Source: Flavobacterium sp. UBA7680 (GTDB lineage Bacteria > Bacteroidota > Bacteroidia > Flavobacteriales > Flavobacteriaceae). Taken from it: 64,000 nt of DNA. Within the stretch, counting starts at the first letter, position 1, and every line of letters starts with the position of its first letter. The notes under the pieces are model-generated. The model worked only from the letters and a program-made list of their open reading frames with translations. It had not been told where the DNA came from and ran no database searches. The position numbers and the translations under genes were made by a program. Below are positions 9,573 through 18,403 of the stretch, piece by piece. The stretch covers positions 627,077 to 691,076 of the forward strand of contig NZ_DLHA01000019.1 of assembly GCF_002482975.1 (NCBI RefSeq), in the 5' to 3' direction.

Positions 9573-10554
9573 ACATCCTTTGGGGCGCTATGCAATCATA
9601 GACAGAGAAATGAGATCACAAGATTATGTTAAGACTAAAGACTTGAAAAGAATTATTGAAAGAGATTTATCAATCAATGTCTCTTTAAGAATGATTAATG
9701 ATGACATTATAGCGATGAAGGATGATAATGTATTAAATTATAATGCCCCAATTGAATATTGTAATTCTCGAAAAGCTTATTATTATTCAGATCAAAACTA
9801 TACCATTCGGGCTTTTGGATTGCGTGAAGAAGACATCAGTGTTTTAATGTTTTATGCAAAGACTATAAGCCAATATAAAGATTATCATATTTTTAAAGAT
9901 TTTACAAATGCGATAGATAAAGTTCTGGATGCAGTAAATATTAGAAAGGGTATTTCAGAAACAAATGATAACAGAGTAATTGTTTTAACGGATAATAATC
10001 AAAAATTTACTGGTAACGAATGGATCCCTGTAATTGTAGAAGCTATTGACAGTTGTTTCGCTATAGAGATCAGCTATCAAAAGTTCGGAGCAGCTAAACC
10101 TAAAAGAACTAAACTTCATCCTTATTTATTGAAAGAGGACAGGCATCGTTGGTACCTTATAGGAATGAACGACAAGGGTATTGTAACGTATGGTCTTGAT
10201 AGGATAATAGCTATCGAAAAACTCCCTGAAAAATTTGTATCCTGCACCTTGGATTTTGAAGAATATTTTCGTTATTCATTTGGAATTACAGTCCTTAACG
10301 ACGATCCTATTGAAGTAAAGTTATCGTTTACTCCAAAACAAGGTAACTATCTCAAAACATTAAGCTTACACCCAACTCAGAAAATACTTTTTGACAATGC
10401 TGAAGAGTTTCAAATTTCAGTGAGAGTTAAACCTTCATGGGAATTTTATGAAAAAATATTAGGGTATGGTGATAGTGTTAAAATATTATCTCCACCCAGT
10501 ATTGTAAATGAATTTACTCAAAAAATACTATCAATATCTAATAGATATAAATAA
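9559..10554 (+). CDS. WYL-domain transcriptional regulator (BrxR/CapW-like)
   Basis: 331 residues. An N-terminal winged-helix region (KTKDLKRIIERDL, SLRMINDDIIAMK) precedes a WYL domain (IEISYQKFG ... HRWYLIGMND ... GLDRI) and a C-terminal WCX-like part. The arrangement and length match BrxR and CapW, the autorepressors of BREX and CBASS loci, which bind inverted repeats and are thought to release on phage-related ligands. The gene overlaps the DUF2779 nuclease gene and lies directly before the CBASS operon. It may control either or both. The inverted repeat at 10572-10610 is a possible operator. Confidence 0.82.
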   Translation: MAISKHPLGRYAIIDREMRSQDYVKTKDLKRIIERDLSINVSLRMINDDIIAMKDDNVLNYNAPIEYCNSRKAYYYSDQNYTIRAFGLREEDISVLMFYAKTISQYKDYHIFKDFTNAIDKVLDAVNIRKGISETNDNRVIVLTDNNQKFTGNEWIPVIVEAIDSCFAIEISYQKFGAAKPKRTKLHPYLLKEDRHRWYLIGMNDKGIVTYGLDRIIAIEKLPEKFVSCTLDFEEYFRYSFGITVLNDDPIEVKLSFTPKQGNYLKTLSLHPTQKILFDNAEEFQISVRVKPSWEFYEKILGYGDSVKILSPPSIVNEFTQKILSISNRYK

Positions 10555-10571
10555 AGTCAAATAAAATAAAA

Positions 10572-10610
10572 AAAGTTTCATCGCGAAATTCCATTTCGTG
10601 ATGAAACTTT
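10572..10610. terminator. Long inverted repeat between WYL gene and CBASS: terminator and/or operator
   Basis: Two 18-bp arms (AAAGTTTCATCGCGAAAT and its complement, with one G-T pair) enclose a 3-base loop. The structure is bordered by A-rich DNA on the left and TTTTTCTTTGTTT on the right, so it can work as an intrinsic terminator. Only 24 bp separate it from the CD-NTase start codon, which leaves almost no room for a separate promoter. It may therefore act as an attenuator or as the binding site of the WYL regulator. Confidence 0.7.
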
Positions 10611-10634
10611 TTCTTTGTTTAAAATTAATAAGTT

Positions 10635-11648
10635 ATGAGCTCATATAAAACAAAAAGTACGTTGCATTTAAGAATAAAGAATTTTGTTTCTTGGATCGCG
10701 CCACCGTCTGAAACACGTGATAATATCAAAAAAAAATCTGATGAAGTAAGAAAATGTATAAAAGCTGAAGCTGAAAAGGATGGGCTTACAGTTGTTAAAA
10801 TGCCTTATTCAGGTTCTTTTTCAACTAGAACAGGTTTAAGACGCAATATGCGAGGCAACACAACTACTGAAGGGCAGGATATTGATTTGCCTTTTGTTGT
10901 TAGAAAGGACAAAGAAACAGAATTTGGTCCGTTAATAAATCGTTTTAAAAAGTATGCTGAAACTTGTTATCCGGATGATATCATTGAGGTAACTAAAAGT
11001 TCTGTGAATATTGTTTTTGAGAAGGAAAAGCTATCCTTTGATATTGTTCCTATGTTTGAAGCAGATAACACTGATTATCAGGTATTAATAAGAGGTAATG
11101 GTGACGTAATAACTACATCTATAGAAAAACACCGCGAGTTTATTAGAAAACGCACTGCAATAACAAAAGAAACAGCAGGTATTGTGACCTTCAATGATTG
11201 TATCAGACTTTTTAAATGGTGGCGCAAGGTAAAAGAAATCGAAACAAATGAAAACGTATGTCTTCCAAGTTTTTTAATAAATCTTCTAGGTGCTAAGGCA
11301 TTTGATAACTGCGGTGATGACACGACATATCCACAAACGTTAGCTAACTGGTTCTCCTACCTTGCTTATATTGTCAAAAACAAAGAGACAGTTTCGTTTA
11401 CTGACTATTACAAAACTCCTAAACCAGATCTCTACATACCTTGGAACGTGCTTGATCCTGTTATGGATGACAATAATATTGTAAAGTCTTGGCCAAATTA
11501 CCAAGTTGATGAATTGGCCGACTGGCTACAAGAAGCGTCTGAGATTATGAATAGAGCTATTGTTGCAGATTTGCAAGGAAGAGACGCCGATAGTCTGGGG
11601 CATATGCAATTGTTATTTGGTAAAATCTTTTCTTCTCACTGCGATTAA
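10635..11648 (+). CDS. CBASS cyclic oligonucleotide synthase (CD-NTase)
   Basis: 337 residues. A polymerase-beta-like nucleotidyltransferase makes the second messenger that activates the CBASS effector. Visible catalytic features are the GSFSTRTG helix start and the metal-binding pair D82-I-D84 (EGQDIDLPF), with a third aspartate at D136 (LSFDIVPMF). The rest is the OAS-like helical region. HORMA and TRIP13-like genes follow directly, which makes this type III CBASS and suggests a clade C or D enzyme. The product cannot be read from sequence. The SAVED effector would fit a cyclic trinucleotide. Confidence 0.9.
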   Translation: MSSYKTKSTLHLRIKNFVSWIAPPSETRDNIKKKSDEVRKCIKAEAEKDGLTVVKMPYSGSFSTRTGLRRNMRGNTTTEGQDIDLPFVVRKDKETEFGPLINRFKKYAETCYPDDIIEVTKSSVNIVFEKEKLSFDIVPMFEADNTDYQVLIRGNGDVITTSIEKHREFIRKRTAITKETAGIVTFNDCIRLFKWWRKVKEIETNENVCLPSFLINLLGAKAFDNCGDDTTYPQTLANWFSYLAYIVKNKETVSFTDYYKTPKPDLYIPWNVLDPVMDDNNIVKSWPNYQVDELADWLQEASEIMNRAIVADLQGRDADSLGHMQLLFGKIFSSHCD

Positions 11649-11662
11649 TTAAAAATAAAGAT

Positions 11663-12148
11663 ATGAGTACATATACATTTAGCGGAACTGAAAGTTATTC
11701 AGAGTCCGATGTTAAAGCAGTAATGCAAAATACGTATGAGGATATTATAGGATTTGCAAACAGGCAGATTATTTCATATGCCCGTGCAGAAAGTTGGATT
11801 GAAGACCTTACTTATGTTCTGAATCAAAAGGTTGTAAAATTCTTTGAAATTCAAATAAATAATGCCTCAGGGATAAAATTTATGAGTTATAAATATACGG
11901 TTGACAATTACGGCTATTTATCCACAGGAGCAGCGTCAGGAGGTATAAATTATTTCGGTATACCCAGTGGATGTAATGCAACTTTGTATGTTGATCTTGA
12001 TCTTTCAAATCCTAATGCGACAGTAGTAAATGAGAATTTGCGAAAGCGAGGATGGGGAACAGGTAGTGCTTTACAAGGTACCGAAACCCATGATAGAAAC
12101 TATATAAGCAATAATTTAAGACTGCAAAGGTCTGTCATAACAAAATAA
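11663..12148 (+). CDS. cap7: CBASS bacterial HORMA-domain protein
   Basis: A 161-residue protein between the CD-NTase and the AAA+ ATPase. Its sequence (MSTYTFSGTESYSESDVKAV start, aromatic-rich middle, C-terminal LRLQRSVITK) fits the compact bacterial HORMA fold. In type III CBASS the HORMA protein closes around a peptide, binds the CD-NTase and switches it on. The call leans on gene order and length because bacterial HORMA proteins diverge quickly. Only one HORMA gene is present, with 14 bp to the gene before and 1 bp to the gene after. Confidence 0.8.
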   Translation: MSTYTFSGTESYSESDVKAVMQNTYEDIIGFANRQIISYARAESWIEDLTYVLNQKVVKFFEIQINNASGIKFMSYKYTVDNYGYLSTGAASGGINYFGIPSGCNATLYVDLDLSNPNATVVNENLRKRGWGTGSALQGTETHDRNYISNNLRLQRSVITK

Positions 12149-12149
12149 C

Positions 12150-13025
12150 ATGGAAGTTAAACTACAGGAGAACAAGCACCCAAATCAAACAGCCGAGGCC
12201 GCTTACAAAGATTTGATTGCTATTGATAAGCAAAAGAATACTCTTTTAAATACATTGGAACTATTTTTTAATAATGAAAAGGTTGAACAATGGCAGAAAA
12301 AACATCATCCAGAAGGTCTAGATTTTTTTCAAAATTTAGTCGGTGGTACACCATTAATTATTTTATCTGGCGATGTTGGTTGTGGTAAAACAGCCTTGGC
12401 TCACTCAATAGGTACGCCATTGGCAAAGCAAATTGATAAACGCGTTGTTGTTTTTGAAACTCCCTCTAATATTCGTGGTGCCGGTAGAGTAGGAGAAATC
12501 TCAAACCGCATTACGGATGCTTTTGAACAGGTCAAATCTAAAATTAAGTCTGGCCAGATGGGAATTCTAATAATAGACGAGGCTGATGACCTGGCTACTG
12601 ACCGTGATCAAAATCAAGCGCATCACGAAGATCGTGCTGGACTTAATGTATTAATTAAACAAATTGATTTAATTGGGAGGGAAAATATTTCCTTAGCTGT
12701 TATCTTGATTACAAATAGACTGAAGGTATTAGATCCAGCAGTTATTAGGAGAGCTACCCAGATAATAGAATTTATTAGACCCGATAAAAATGCAAGAAGA
12801 CTTGTATTTCAATGTATTTTCAGCGGTTCTAAATTGTCTGAAAAGGATTATTCAGATCTTGTTGAGGCAAGCACTCATCCAGATACACCATATAGTTTTT
12901 CTGACTTAATACAGAAAGTAGGCAAACAGTCTTTGTACCAAGCTATTCAGAGTAACCAACCTTTCGGCAAGGATGTTTATGTCGAAACAATTAAAAATAC
13001 CAAACCCTCACCACTGATAAAATAA
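12150..13025 (+). CDS. cap6: CBASS TRIP13/Pch2-like AAA+ ATPase
   Basis: 291 residues, a single AAA+ module. Walker A is GDVGCGKT (74-81), Walker B is ILIIDEADD, and a sensor segment VILITNRLKVLDPAVIRRA with an arginine-finger-like RR follows. In type III CBASS this ATPase opens the HORMA protein and keeps the synthase off until phage infection. It is packed between the HORMA and effector genes (1 and 2 bp gaps), so all four genes should be one transcript. Confidence 0.9.
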   Translation: MEVKLQENKHPNQTAEAAYKDLIAIDKQKNTLLNTLELFFNNEKVEQWQKKHHPEGLDFFQNLVGGTPLIILSGDVGCGKTALAHSIGTPLAKQIDKRVVVFETPSNIRGAGRVGEISNRITDAFEQVKSKIKSGQMGILIIDEADDLATDRDQNQAHHEDRAGLNVLIKQIDLIGRENISLAVILITNRLKVLDPAVIRRATQIIEFIRPDKNARRLVFQCIFSGSKLSEKDYSDLVEASTHPDTPYSFSDLIQKVGKQSLYQAIQSNQPFGKDVYVETIKNTKPSPLIK

Positions 13026-13027
13026 AT

Positions 13028-14824
13028 ATGACAGCAAATAAAGTAACCATAATCATTGCGCATTATGGATTAGATAGAAAGATTACAGAAGAAGAATGTG
13101 TATCAGCTTTATCATCTGATGAAAAAACTAAAGTCATTTTTATTGATTTTGAAGCGGGAAATGCAAAATTGAGTGAGCTGTATGAGCTTTCTTTTGACAA
13201 TATCGCCTTATCTCAGCAACGCAAATTTGTAGATATTTTAAAACCAGTGCTTGATGCAAATCCAGATGCATCTATTGCATATTTTGGATTTACACCCATA
13301 CCTATATCTTTTCATTTAGGATATCTTGTTGGTAATACTCATCCATATATTATATATCAGTTTCATCACAAACAACATAAATGGTATCAAGAAACAGACA
13401 AACCTTCAATAGATTATAAATTTTTGATTAAACCCCTAATGTTGCCAAATGAGACCCAAAAAGGTAAAGGTGATGTTACGATACGTGTTGCAACTTCTTT
13501 TAGCATAGACAGACAATCGACCTACGAAGTAGTTCCAAATCCCGAAAATGAATTTGATGTAAGTTTAGAAACGCCAGATGTAGATTCACTTTTTGATCAA
13601 GAGCAGATAGGCGATGTGGTAAATTCATTTCAGGAAATTTTAAATGTTTATGCTAATAAATTAAGTGATAGAGAAAAAATTCACCTATTTATTGCTTCTT
13701 CTTCAGGTTTGCCTTTTGCTTTAGGAACCAGAATTAATCCTAACATCTATCCTTATATTCAAACCTATCAATTCAGTAGGAATGAAACTCCAAAATATAA
13801 GGAAGCAGTGCTGGTGACGAAAGAAGTAGATAATCGTGTCGTGCTTTCTGAGGCTGACAGAACTTTAGCAAAAGAAATACGCGATAAATGGCAGGAACAA
13901 TTAGAAAACACATTAAAGCCTTTTATTAAAACTATATCTGGCAGAACAACAGATAATTGGCTTCAAATGGTTTGCGCTACTGATGATGAATATAGTACTG
14001 TTATTAAACATTTCCGTCATCCTTGGACAACTGTTACCGATATTAACAAAACTAGTTTGAAGCATGATACAATAGATACTGAAACTACAGATGTGGAAGA
14101 TGGTTTTGAATATATTGAAAAATCAAATACTTGGCTGTTGGATGATGGCTTCTTATTTGGTCTCAGTAAGAGATTAAAAACGAAAAGAGATACTGATATT
14201 ATGCAGGCTGCAAGATTGTTTTTCTTTCATGAGGCATTACATTATAGTAAAGAAGGGCATAGATTGACAAGAGAAGTTGCTAACGGGATTGGCCAATTCC
14301 CTAAAGTTATTGAAGAAGCCGACTATCAAGCGGATGTTTGGGGTTTGTTGACTGAATATAAATACTGTTCTATGTACGAATCTAGCCGTTTAAAAAAGGG
14401 GTTTAAATCATTTTTTTGTGATGCTATAGAAACTGCCGTTGAAACTATGTGGAGTTTTGTAGACACTGGTGATGACCTGAATATAATACAAGTAAGATCT
14501 ATGAATCGTTTTTTGAATTGGTATTGGCAATGGGTTCTTATAGAAAATATAGAGGGTCCCGGAACTCTAGAAGAGATCGTAATGATATTGCTTGATAAAC
14601 CGGTAATAGAATTTGCAGGAGCTCAAATGGAGCTTCGAGGATACCGAACATATTATAAACTCAATTCAAAGCAATATAATAATTATCAATTAGCTGCTTT
14701 TGCAAGAAATAAAGTTTATCGATTTGCTCCGAATTTAATTCATGATATAATAGATGGATTTAAAAATCTTGACGGAGAGAAGATAAAAGCGGGATTAAAA
14801 AGTTTTCAAGTAACAATTGGATAG
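13028..14824 (+). CDS. CBASS effector: SAVED sensor fused to HExxH zinc-peptidase-like domain
   Basis: 598 residues. Positions 1 to about 285 form a SAVED domain with two CARF-like halves (AYFGFTPIPISFHLGYLVG near 90-108; IHLFIASSSGLPFALGTRI near 220-240), the module that binds cyclic oligonucleotides in CBASS. The C-terminal half carries H401-E402-A-L-H405 in an FFFHEALHY helix and an acidic EEAD at 429-432, the spacing expected for a gluzincin third ligand. It follows TRIP13 by 2 bp. Known SAVED effectors carry nuclease, TIR or membrane domains; I know of no characterised SAVED-metallopeptidase in type III CBASS. Predicted action: messenger-gated proteolysis. A hydrolase other than a peptidase is possible. 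Confidence 0.82.
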   Translation: MTANKVTIIIAHYGLDRKITEEECVSALSSDEKTKVIFIDFEAGNAKLSELYELSFDNIALSQQRKFVDILKPVLDANPDASIAYFGFTPIPISFHLGYLVGNTHPYIIYQFHHKQHKWYQETDKPSIDYKFLIKPLMLPNETQKGKGDVTIRVATSFSIDRQSTYEVVPNPENEFDVSLETPDVDSLFDQEQIGDVVNSFQEILNVYANKLSDREKIHLFIASSSGLPFALGTRINPNIYPYIQTYQFSRNETPKYKEAVLVTKEVDNRVVLSEADRTLAKEIRDKWQEQLENTLKPFIKTISGRTTDNWLQMVCATDDEYSTVIKHFRHPWTTVTDINKTSLKHDTIDTETTDVEDGFEYIEKSNTWLLDDGFLFGLSKRLKTKRDTDIMQAARLFFFHEALHYSKEGHRLTREVANGIGQFPKVIEEADYQADVWGLLTEYKYCSMYESSRLKKGFKSFFCDAIETAVETMWSFVDTGDDLNIIQVRSMNRFLNWYWQWVLIENIEGPGTLEEIVMILLDKPVIEFAGAQMELRGYRTYYKLNSKQYNNYQLAAFARNKVYRFAPNLIHDIIDGFKNLDGEKIKAGLKSFQVTIG

Positions 14825-14833
14825 AAAAACGAA

Positions 14834-14873
14834 ATAGACCACAGACAAGCTAAACAACTTTATTGTGGTCTAT
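14834..14873. terminator. Terminator between CBASS and Shango operons
   Basis: The hairpin ATAGACCACA/TGTGGTCTAT lies 10 bp after the effector stop, between two convergent operons. The T-run is weak (TATAATTTCTT), so termination may be partial. Confidence 0.55.
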
Positions 14874-14954
14874 AATTTCTTAAAAAAAACTTTTGATTTA
14901 TGAATACTGTTGTATAAAATCTACTTTCAAACATCATAATGATAGTACGAAATA

Positions 14955-17087
14955 TTATAAATTTTCTACAATACTGGTAACATTTAGTAAAAATTCCTGA
15001 GTTTGTATTATATCATAATAATTTTGCTTCATCAATCTAATTTGAAATTTTATCGGCAAATAAACACCCCATTTAGTTAAACTTAATGATTCTGGATTTT
15101 TTTCTAATTCTTTTGTGACAATCTCGTCAATAATTTCAATTTTCGAACTTATGAGATTTAATTTTGACAGAAATTCTTCTTTTGAGATCATGATATAAAA
15201 CATACTTGTTCTATCATCTAAAATATTTTTAATTTCAATTGCATCAAAAAGGAGCTTTAATGTCCTATTTATTTTAGTGCCTGTAAAAGTATAAAATAAG
15301 ACTTTCTTTTCTGAAACCAGCAGTAGTCTTTCTGATTCAATACTATGTAAATCAAAGACAGAAAATTCTCTTCTCATCCTCTCTAGCTCTTCTGAGGAGT
15401 TTTGATCTAGCTCCCTAAAAATTTCATCTTGATAGATTATTTCAAGCATTTTTTTTCTGATTTCAGGATGTACAATACCTCCTTCTCCAGAAAATTTTGG
15501 TTTTTTACCATCATTGGTTGGAATTACCTCTATTTTTTTCGCTTTAAAATCTACAAACTTAATTTTCCATATTTTAGCTGCTAATAAAATATTCTCATCT
15601 TCTTTAACTTGTGGTGAAAATGGAATTTCCCCAATTTTATTACCTGCACTTACAACTTTAAAATTATCTTCAACGGTAAAAGCACTGTAGAAATCTCTAT
15701 TATTAACGATTTTTTCACCTTCAACTCCTATAATAACCTCATCTCCTAACTTTTCCAAAAAGTCTATTAAAATCAAATGATTTAAAATTTCTTCAATATC
15801 AGAAACTTCAATATCATTGAATGCAAAATTATGATTCAACCGCTTAACCAAATCCACAAGTTTAATACCAGAATATCCTTTTGTTATCGATAGCGCCTGA
15901 TGTAATAAAATATCATAAACAAGATTCATAGGCTCCGAAGGTTCTATAAATTTCTCTTTATACAATTGCCAACACGCTAACGATTGCAATAAGCTCCATT
16001 TATCTGTAGCATATAGAAAAAGATTACTTTTTGCACCATTTTGTCTACCACTTCTCCCAACGCGCTGTATCAAAGAAGCAATGCTATTGGTAGCATCTAT
16101 TTGAACGACCTCATCAACTGAACCAATATCAATTCCCAGCTCTAATGTTGAAGTACAGGATATACAGAAATTTTGCCTATTATTACTTTTTGCAAAATAT
16201 TCTACATATTCCCTTACTTCCTTATCAACAGACGAATGATGTGAAAAATAGTTCGTATGTCCTTTTACCTTTTCCGAAATCTTTTTAAGCTTAACAGCTA
16301 CTTCTTCCGCACGCCCCCTACTATTGGGAAAAATCAGAACTTTATTATTTCTGGTTTCTAAGTACAAATCCTTTAAAAGATCTAAAGGCAGTTCAATACC
16401 TTCATTTTTAAAATATCTAAACTCAGTTTCTATTTCTTTAGATGTTTTATCTAATAGAACTTTTGTATGTAATTCATCTCCAGTAAATTTCTTTGCCTCT
16501 TCATAATCTCCTATAGTGGCTGATAATCCTACTATATTAAATTTTTTTGAATTCAAATCCTGCAATCTTGACAAAATAGATTTTAATTGAGCTCCCCTTC
16601 CCGATCCTATAAAGGAATGTATCTCATCAATTACAAGATACTTAAGATTAGAAAACAGATGACTTACATGGTGTGGTCTATTAACAAACATAGCTTCCAA
16701 CGACTCTGGAGTGATCAGCATTATGCCACTAGGATCTTTTATTATTTTTTCTTTCAGTGTTCTATTGGCTTCTCCATGCCATTTTGTAACTGGAACTTCA
16801 AGGTATTTACAAAGTTCTTCTATTCTATAAAACTGATCATTAATAAGAGCTATTAAAGGTGATATATATAATACCTGAATACCCGATTCATTAAAATTAA
16901 CTTTTGAGAGTATAGGAAGAAAAGCAGCTTCAGTTTTACCCGAAGCTGTTCTTGAGGCCAAAATATAGTTGTCATTAGTGGAAATGATTCTTTGAATTGC
17001 AGCATCCTGAATAGGTCTCAATTCTTCCCATCTCTTATCCCTGACATATTTTTTTATAGGATCTGAAAGTAAATTATAGGATGACAT
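14955..17087 (-). CDS. sngC: Shango SngC-like DEAD/DEAH helicase
   Basis: 710 residues, superfamily 2 helicase. Visible motifs are RPIQDAAIQR (Q-motif region), ASRTASGKT (Walker A), LVIDEIHSF (DEIH box), VGLSAT (motif III) and LIQRVGRSGRQ (motif VI); a long C-terminal part follows. The start codon is adjacent to the stop of the ATPase gene. The order TerB protein, DUF2791 ATPase, helicase matches the three-gene Shango anti-phage system. Confidence 0.85.
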   Translation of the reverse strand: MSSYNLLSDPIKKYVRDKRWEELRPIQDAAIQRIISTNDNYILASRTASGKTEAAFLPILSKVNFNESGIQVLYISPLIALINDQFYRIEELCKYLEVPVTKWHGEANRTLKEKIIKDPSGIMLITPESLEAMFVNRPHHVSHLFSNLKYLVIDEIHSFIGSGRGAQLKSILSRLQDLNSKKFNIVGLSATIGDYEEAKKFTGDELHTKVLLDKTSKEIETEFRYFKNEGIELPLDLLKDLYLETRNNKVLIFPNSRGRAEEVAVKLKKISEKVKGHTNYFSHHSSVDKEVREYVEYFAKSNNRQNFCISCTSTLELGIDIGSVDEVVQIDATNSIASLIQRVGRSGRQNGAKSNLFLYATDKWSLLQSLACWQLYKEKFIEPSEPMNLVYDILLHQALSITKGYSGIKLVDLVKRLNHNFAFNDIEVSDIEEILNHLILIDFLEKLGDEVIIGVEGEKIVNNRDFYSAFTVEDNFKVVSAGNKIGEIPFSPQVKEDENILLAAKIWKIKFVDFKAKKIEVIPTNDGKKPKFSGEGGIVHPEIRKKMLEIIYQDEIFRELDQNSSEELERMRREFSVFDLHSIESERLLLVSEKKVLFYTFTGTKINRTLKLLFDAIEIKNILDDRTSMFYIMISKEEFLSKLNLISSKIEIIDEIVTKELEKNPESLSLTKWGVYLPIKFQIRLMKQNYYDIIQTQEFLLNVTSIVENL

Positions 17088-18403
17088 TATATTTCTTCAA
17101 TACTATTGATTAAAGATAACTCATCTGGTCTTTCATCTGATATTTCAATTTCTCCAAATAATATATTTTTATCAACGCCAGGATTCTGTCTAATAATATT
17201 AAGTATATTCAAAAAATCTCGGATAACTTCACGAGGTGTTAGAAACTCGGAAGCACCAGGTTTATTGAAAATTTCTTCCATGAATTGTTGAATATCATTA
17301 TCTGAAATATCAATTTCTGTTTTATAATTATAGTCGAAAATTAATTTAAGTTTTTTAAGTAAAACGAAAATTTCATTATGATTTAGCGGCATTAAACGAA
17401 TGACAGGTTGTGCAAAATCCCTTACTTCCAGAGTTTCAAACTTATTTGTTTCCAAACGAGATTTTAACGCTTGATAGCTAAACAAACCTCTTCTTTCGTT
17501 TTCTAAAAATTCTCTCGTACCTGCAAAATTAAAAAACAGATTAGCTACTTTTCCCTGAAAACAATCATTATAAATAGATAGAATTTTTTCATAATTTTTC
17601 TCTCTCATTACAGAGGTTGAAATTTTATATAAATTTATTGCTTCATCTAAATTTATCATGAATCCACTATATCCCATATTTACAAACAGCTTACAGAAAT
17701 TCTTAAGCATGTCATAGTAATTAAGATCATTAATTATATCCCTTACACCTAACTCTTGTTTGGCCTCAGTTTTGGTTTTATATTCTCCTTTCAGCCACTT
17801 CAAAGCATTTCTTCTAAGGTGTTCATCATCCTTTATGTAACCTTCATAATATTTCATTATTACAGTTCCGAAATCAAAACTTCCAACTTCAGTTATTTCA
17901 CTTATAGTTTTCATCAGGTTTTTTTGAATTAAACCTAAATATTGTTCATCTCGAATCGATGTTAAAGAAATATTGCTTTCTTCGGCCGTTTTGGTGATTA
18001 TCTGCTCAATCCATTTTTCAAGTAAAGTTGGCAAAGCTCCTCCTTCAGGTTTTGTTTGAATTGCAACATTATCCATTATTGCAGAATAGAGCATCACACC
18101 CTTACCATCGTTTGAATACAGTCGATTATCAGGTGTAAAATCAGCATTAGCAACAACAAATTTTTGTTTTAAAGCAACTGTGTTAAGTAGATGAAGCATA
18201 AAAGATTTTCCTGAACCAAAATCTCCAATCCAGAATTTTGCCATGCTATGTCCATTCTTAACATCTTCTAAAGCTGTTACAAAGGACGCTATTTCTTCAG
18301 AACGTCCTACAGTGATATGCTGAACTCCAATCTTAGGAACCACACCTCCTATTAGTGAATTTATAATTGAAGTAGCTTCTTTGGGTTTAATGTTATCTAT
18401 CAT
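17087..18403 (-). CDS. sngB: Shango SngB-like P-loop ATPase (DUF2791, BrxD-like)
   Basis: 438 residues. The N-terminus VPKIGVQHITVGRSEEI leads into Walker A (WIGDFGSGKSFMLHLL), and GFMINLDEAINLYK is a Walker-B-like segment. This pattern is typical of the DUF2791 ATPase family found in BREX (BrxD), Shango and TerB-linked loci. It overlaps the TerB gene start-to-stop by 4 bp and abuts the helicase, so the three proteins are translated together and probably form one complex. Confidence 0.85.
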   Translation of the reverse strand: MIDNIKPKEATSIINSLIGGVVPKIGVQHITVGRSEEIASFVTALEDVKNGHSMAKFWIGDFGSGKSFMLHLLNTVALKQKFVVANADFTPDNRLYSNDGKGVMLYSAIMDNVAIQTKPEGGALPTLLEKWIEQIITKTAEESNISLTSIRDEQYLGLIQKNLMKTISEITEVGSFDFGTVIMKYYEGYIKDDEHLRRNALKWLKGEYKTKTEAKQELGVRDIINDLNYYDMLKNFCKLFVNMGYSGFMINLDEAINLYKISTSVMREKNYEKILSIYNDCFQGKVANLFFNFAGTREFLENERRGLFSYQALKSRLETNKFETLEVRDFAQPVIRLMPLNHNEIFVLLKKLKLIFDYNYKTEIDISDNDIQQFMEEIFNKPGASEFLTPREVIRDFLNILNIIRQNPGVDKNILFGEIEISDERPDELSLINSIEEI

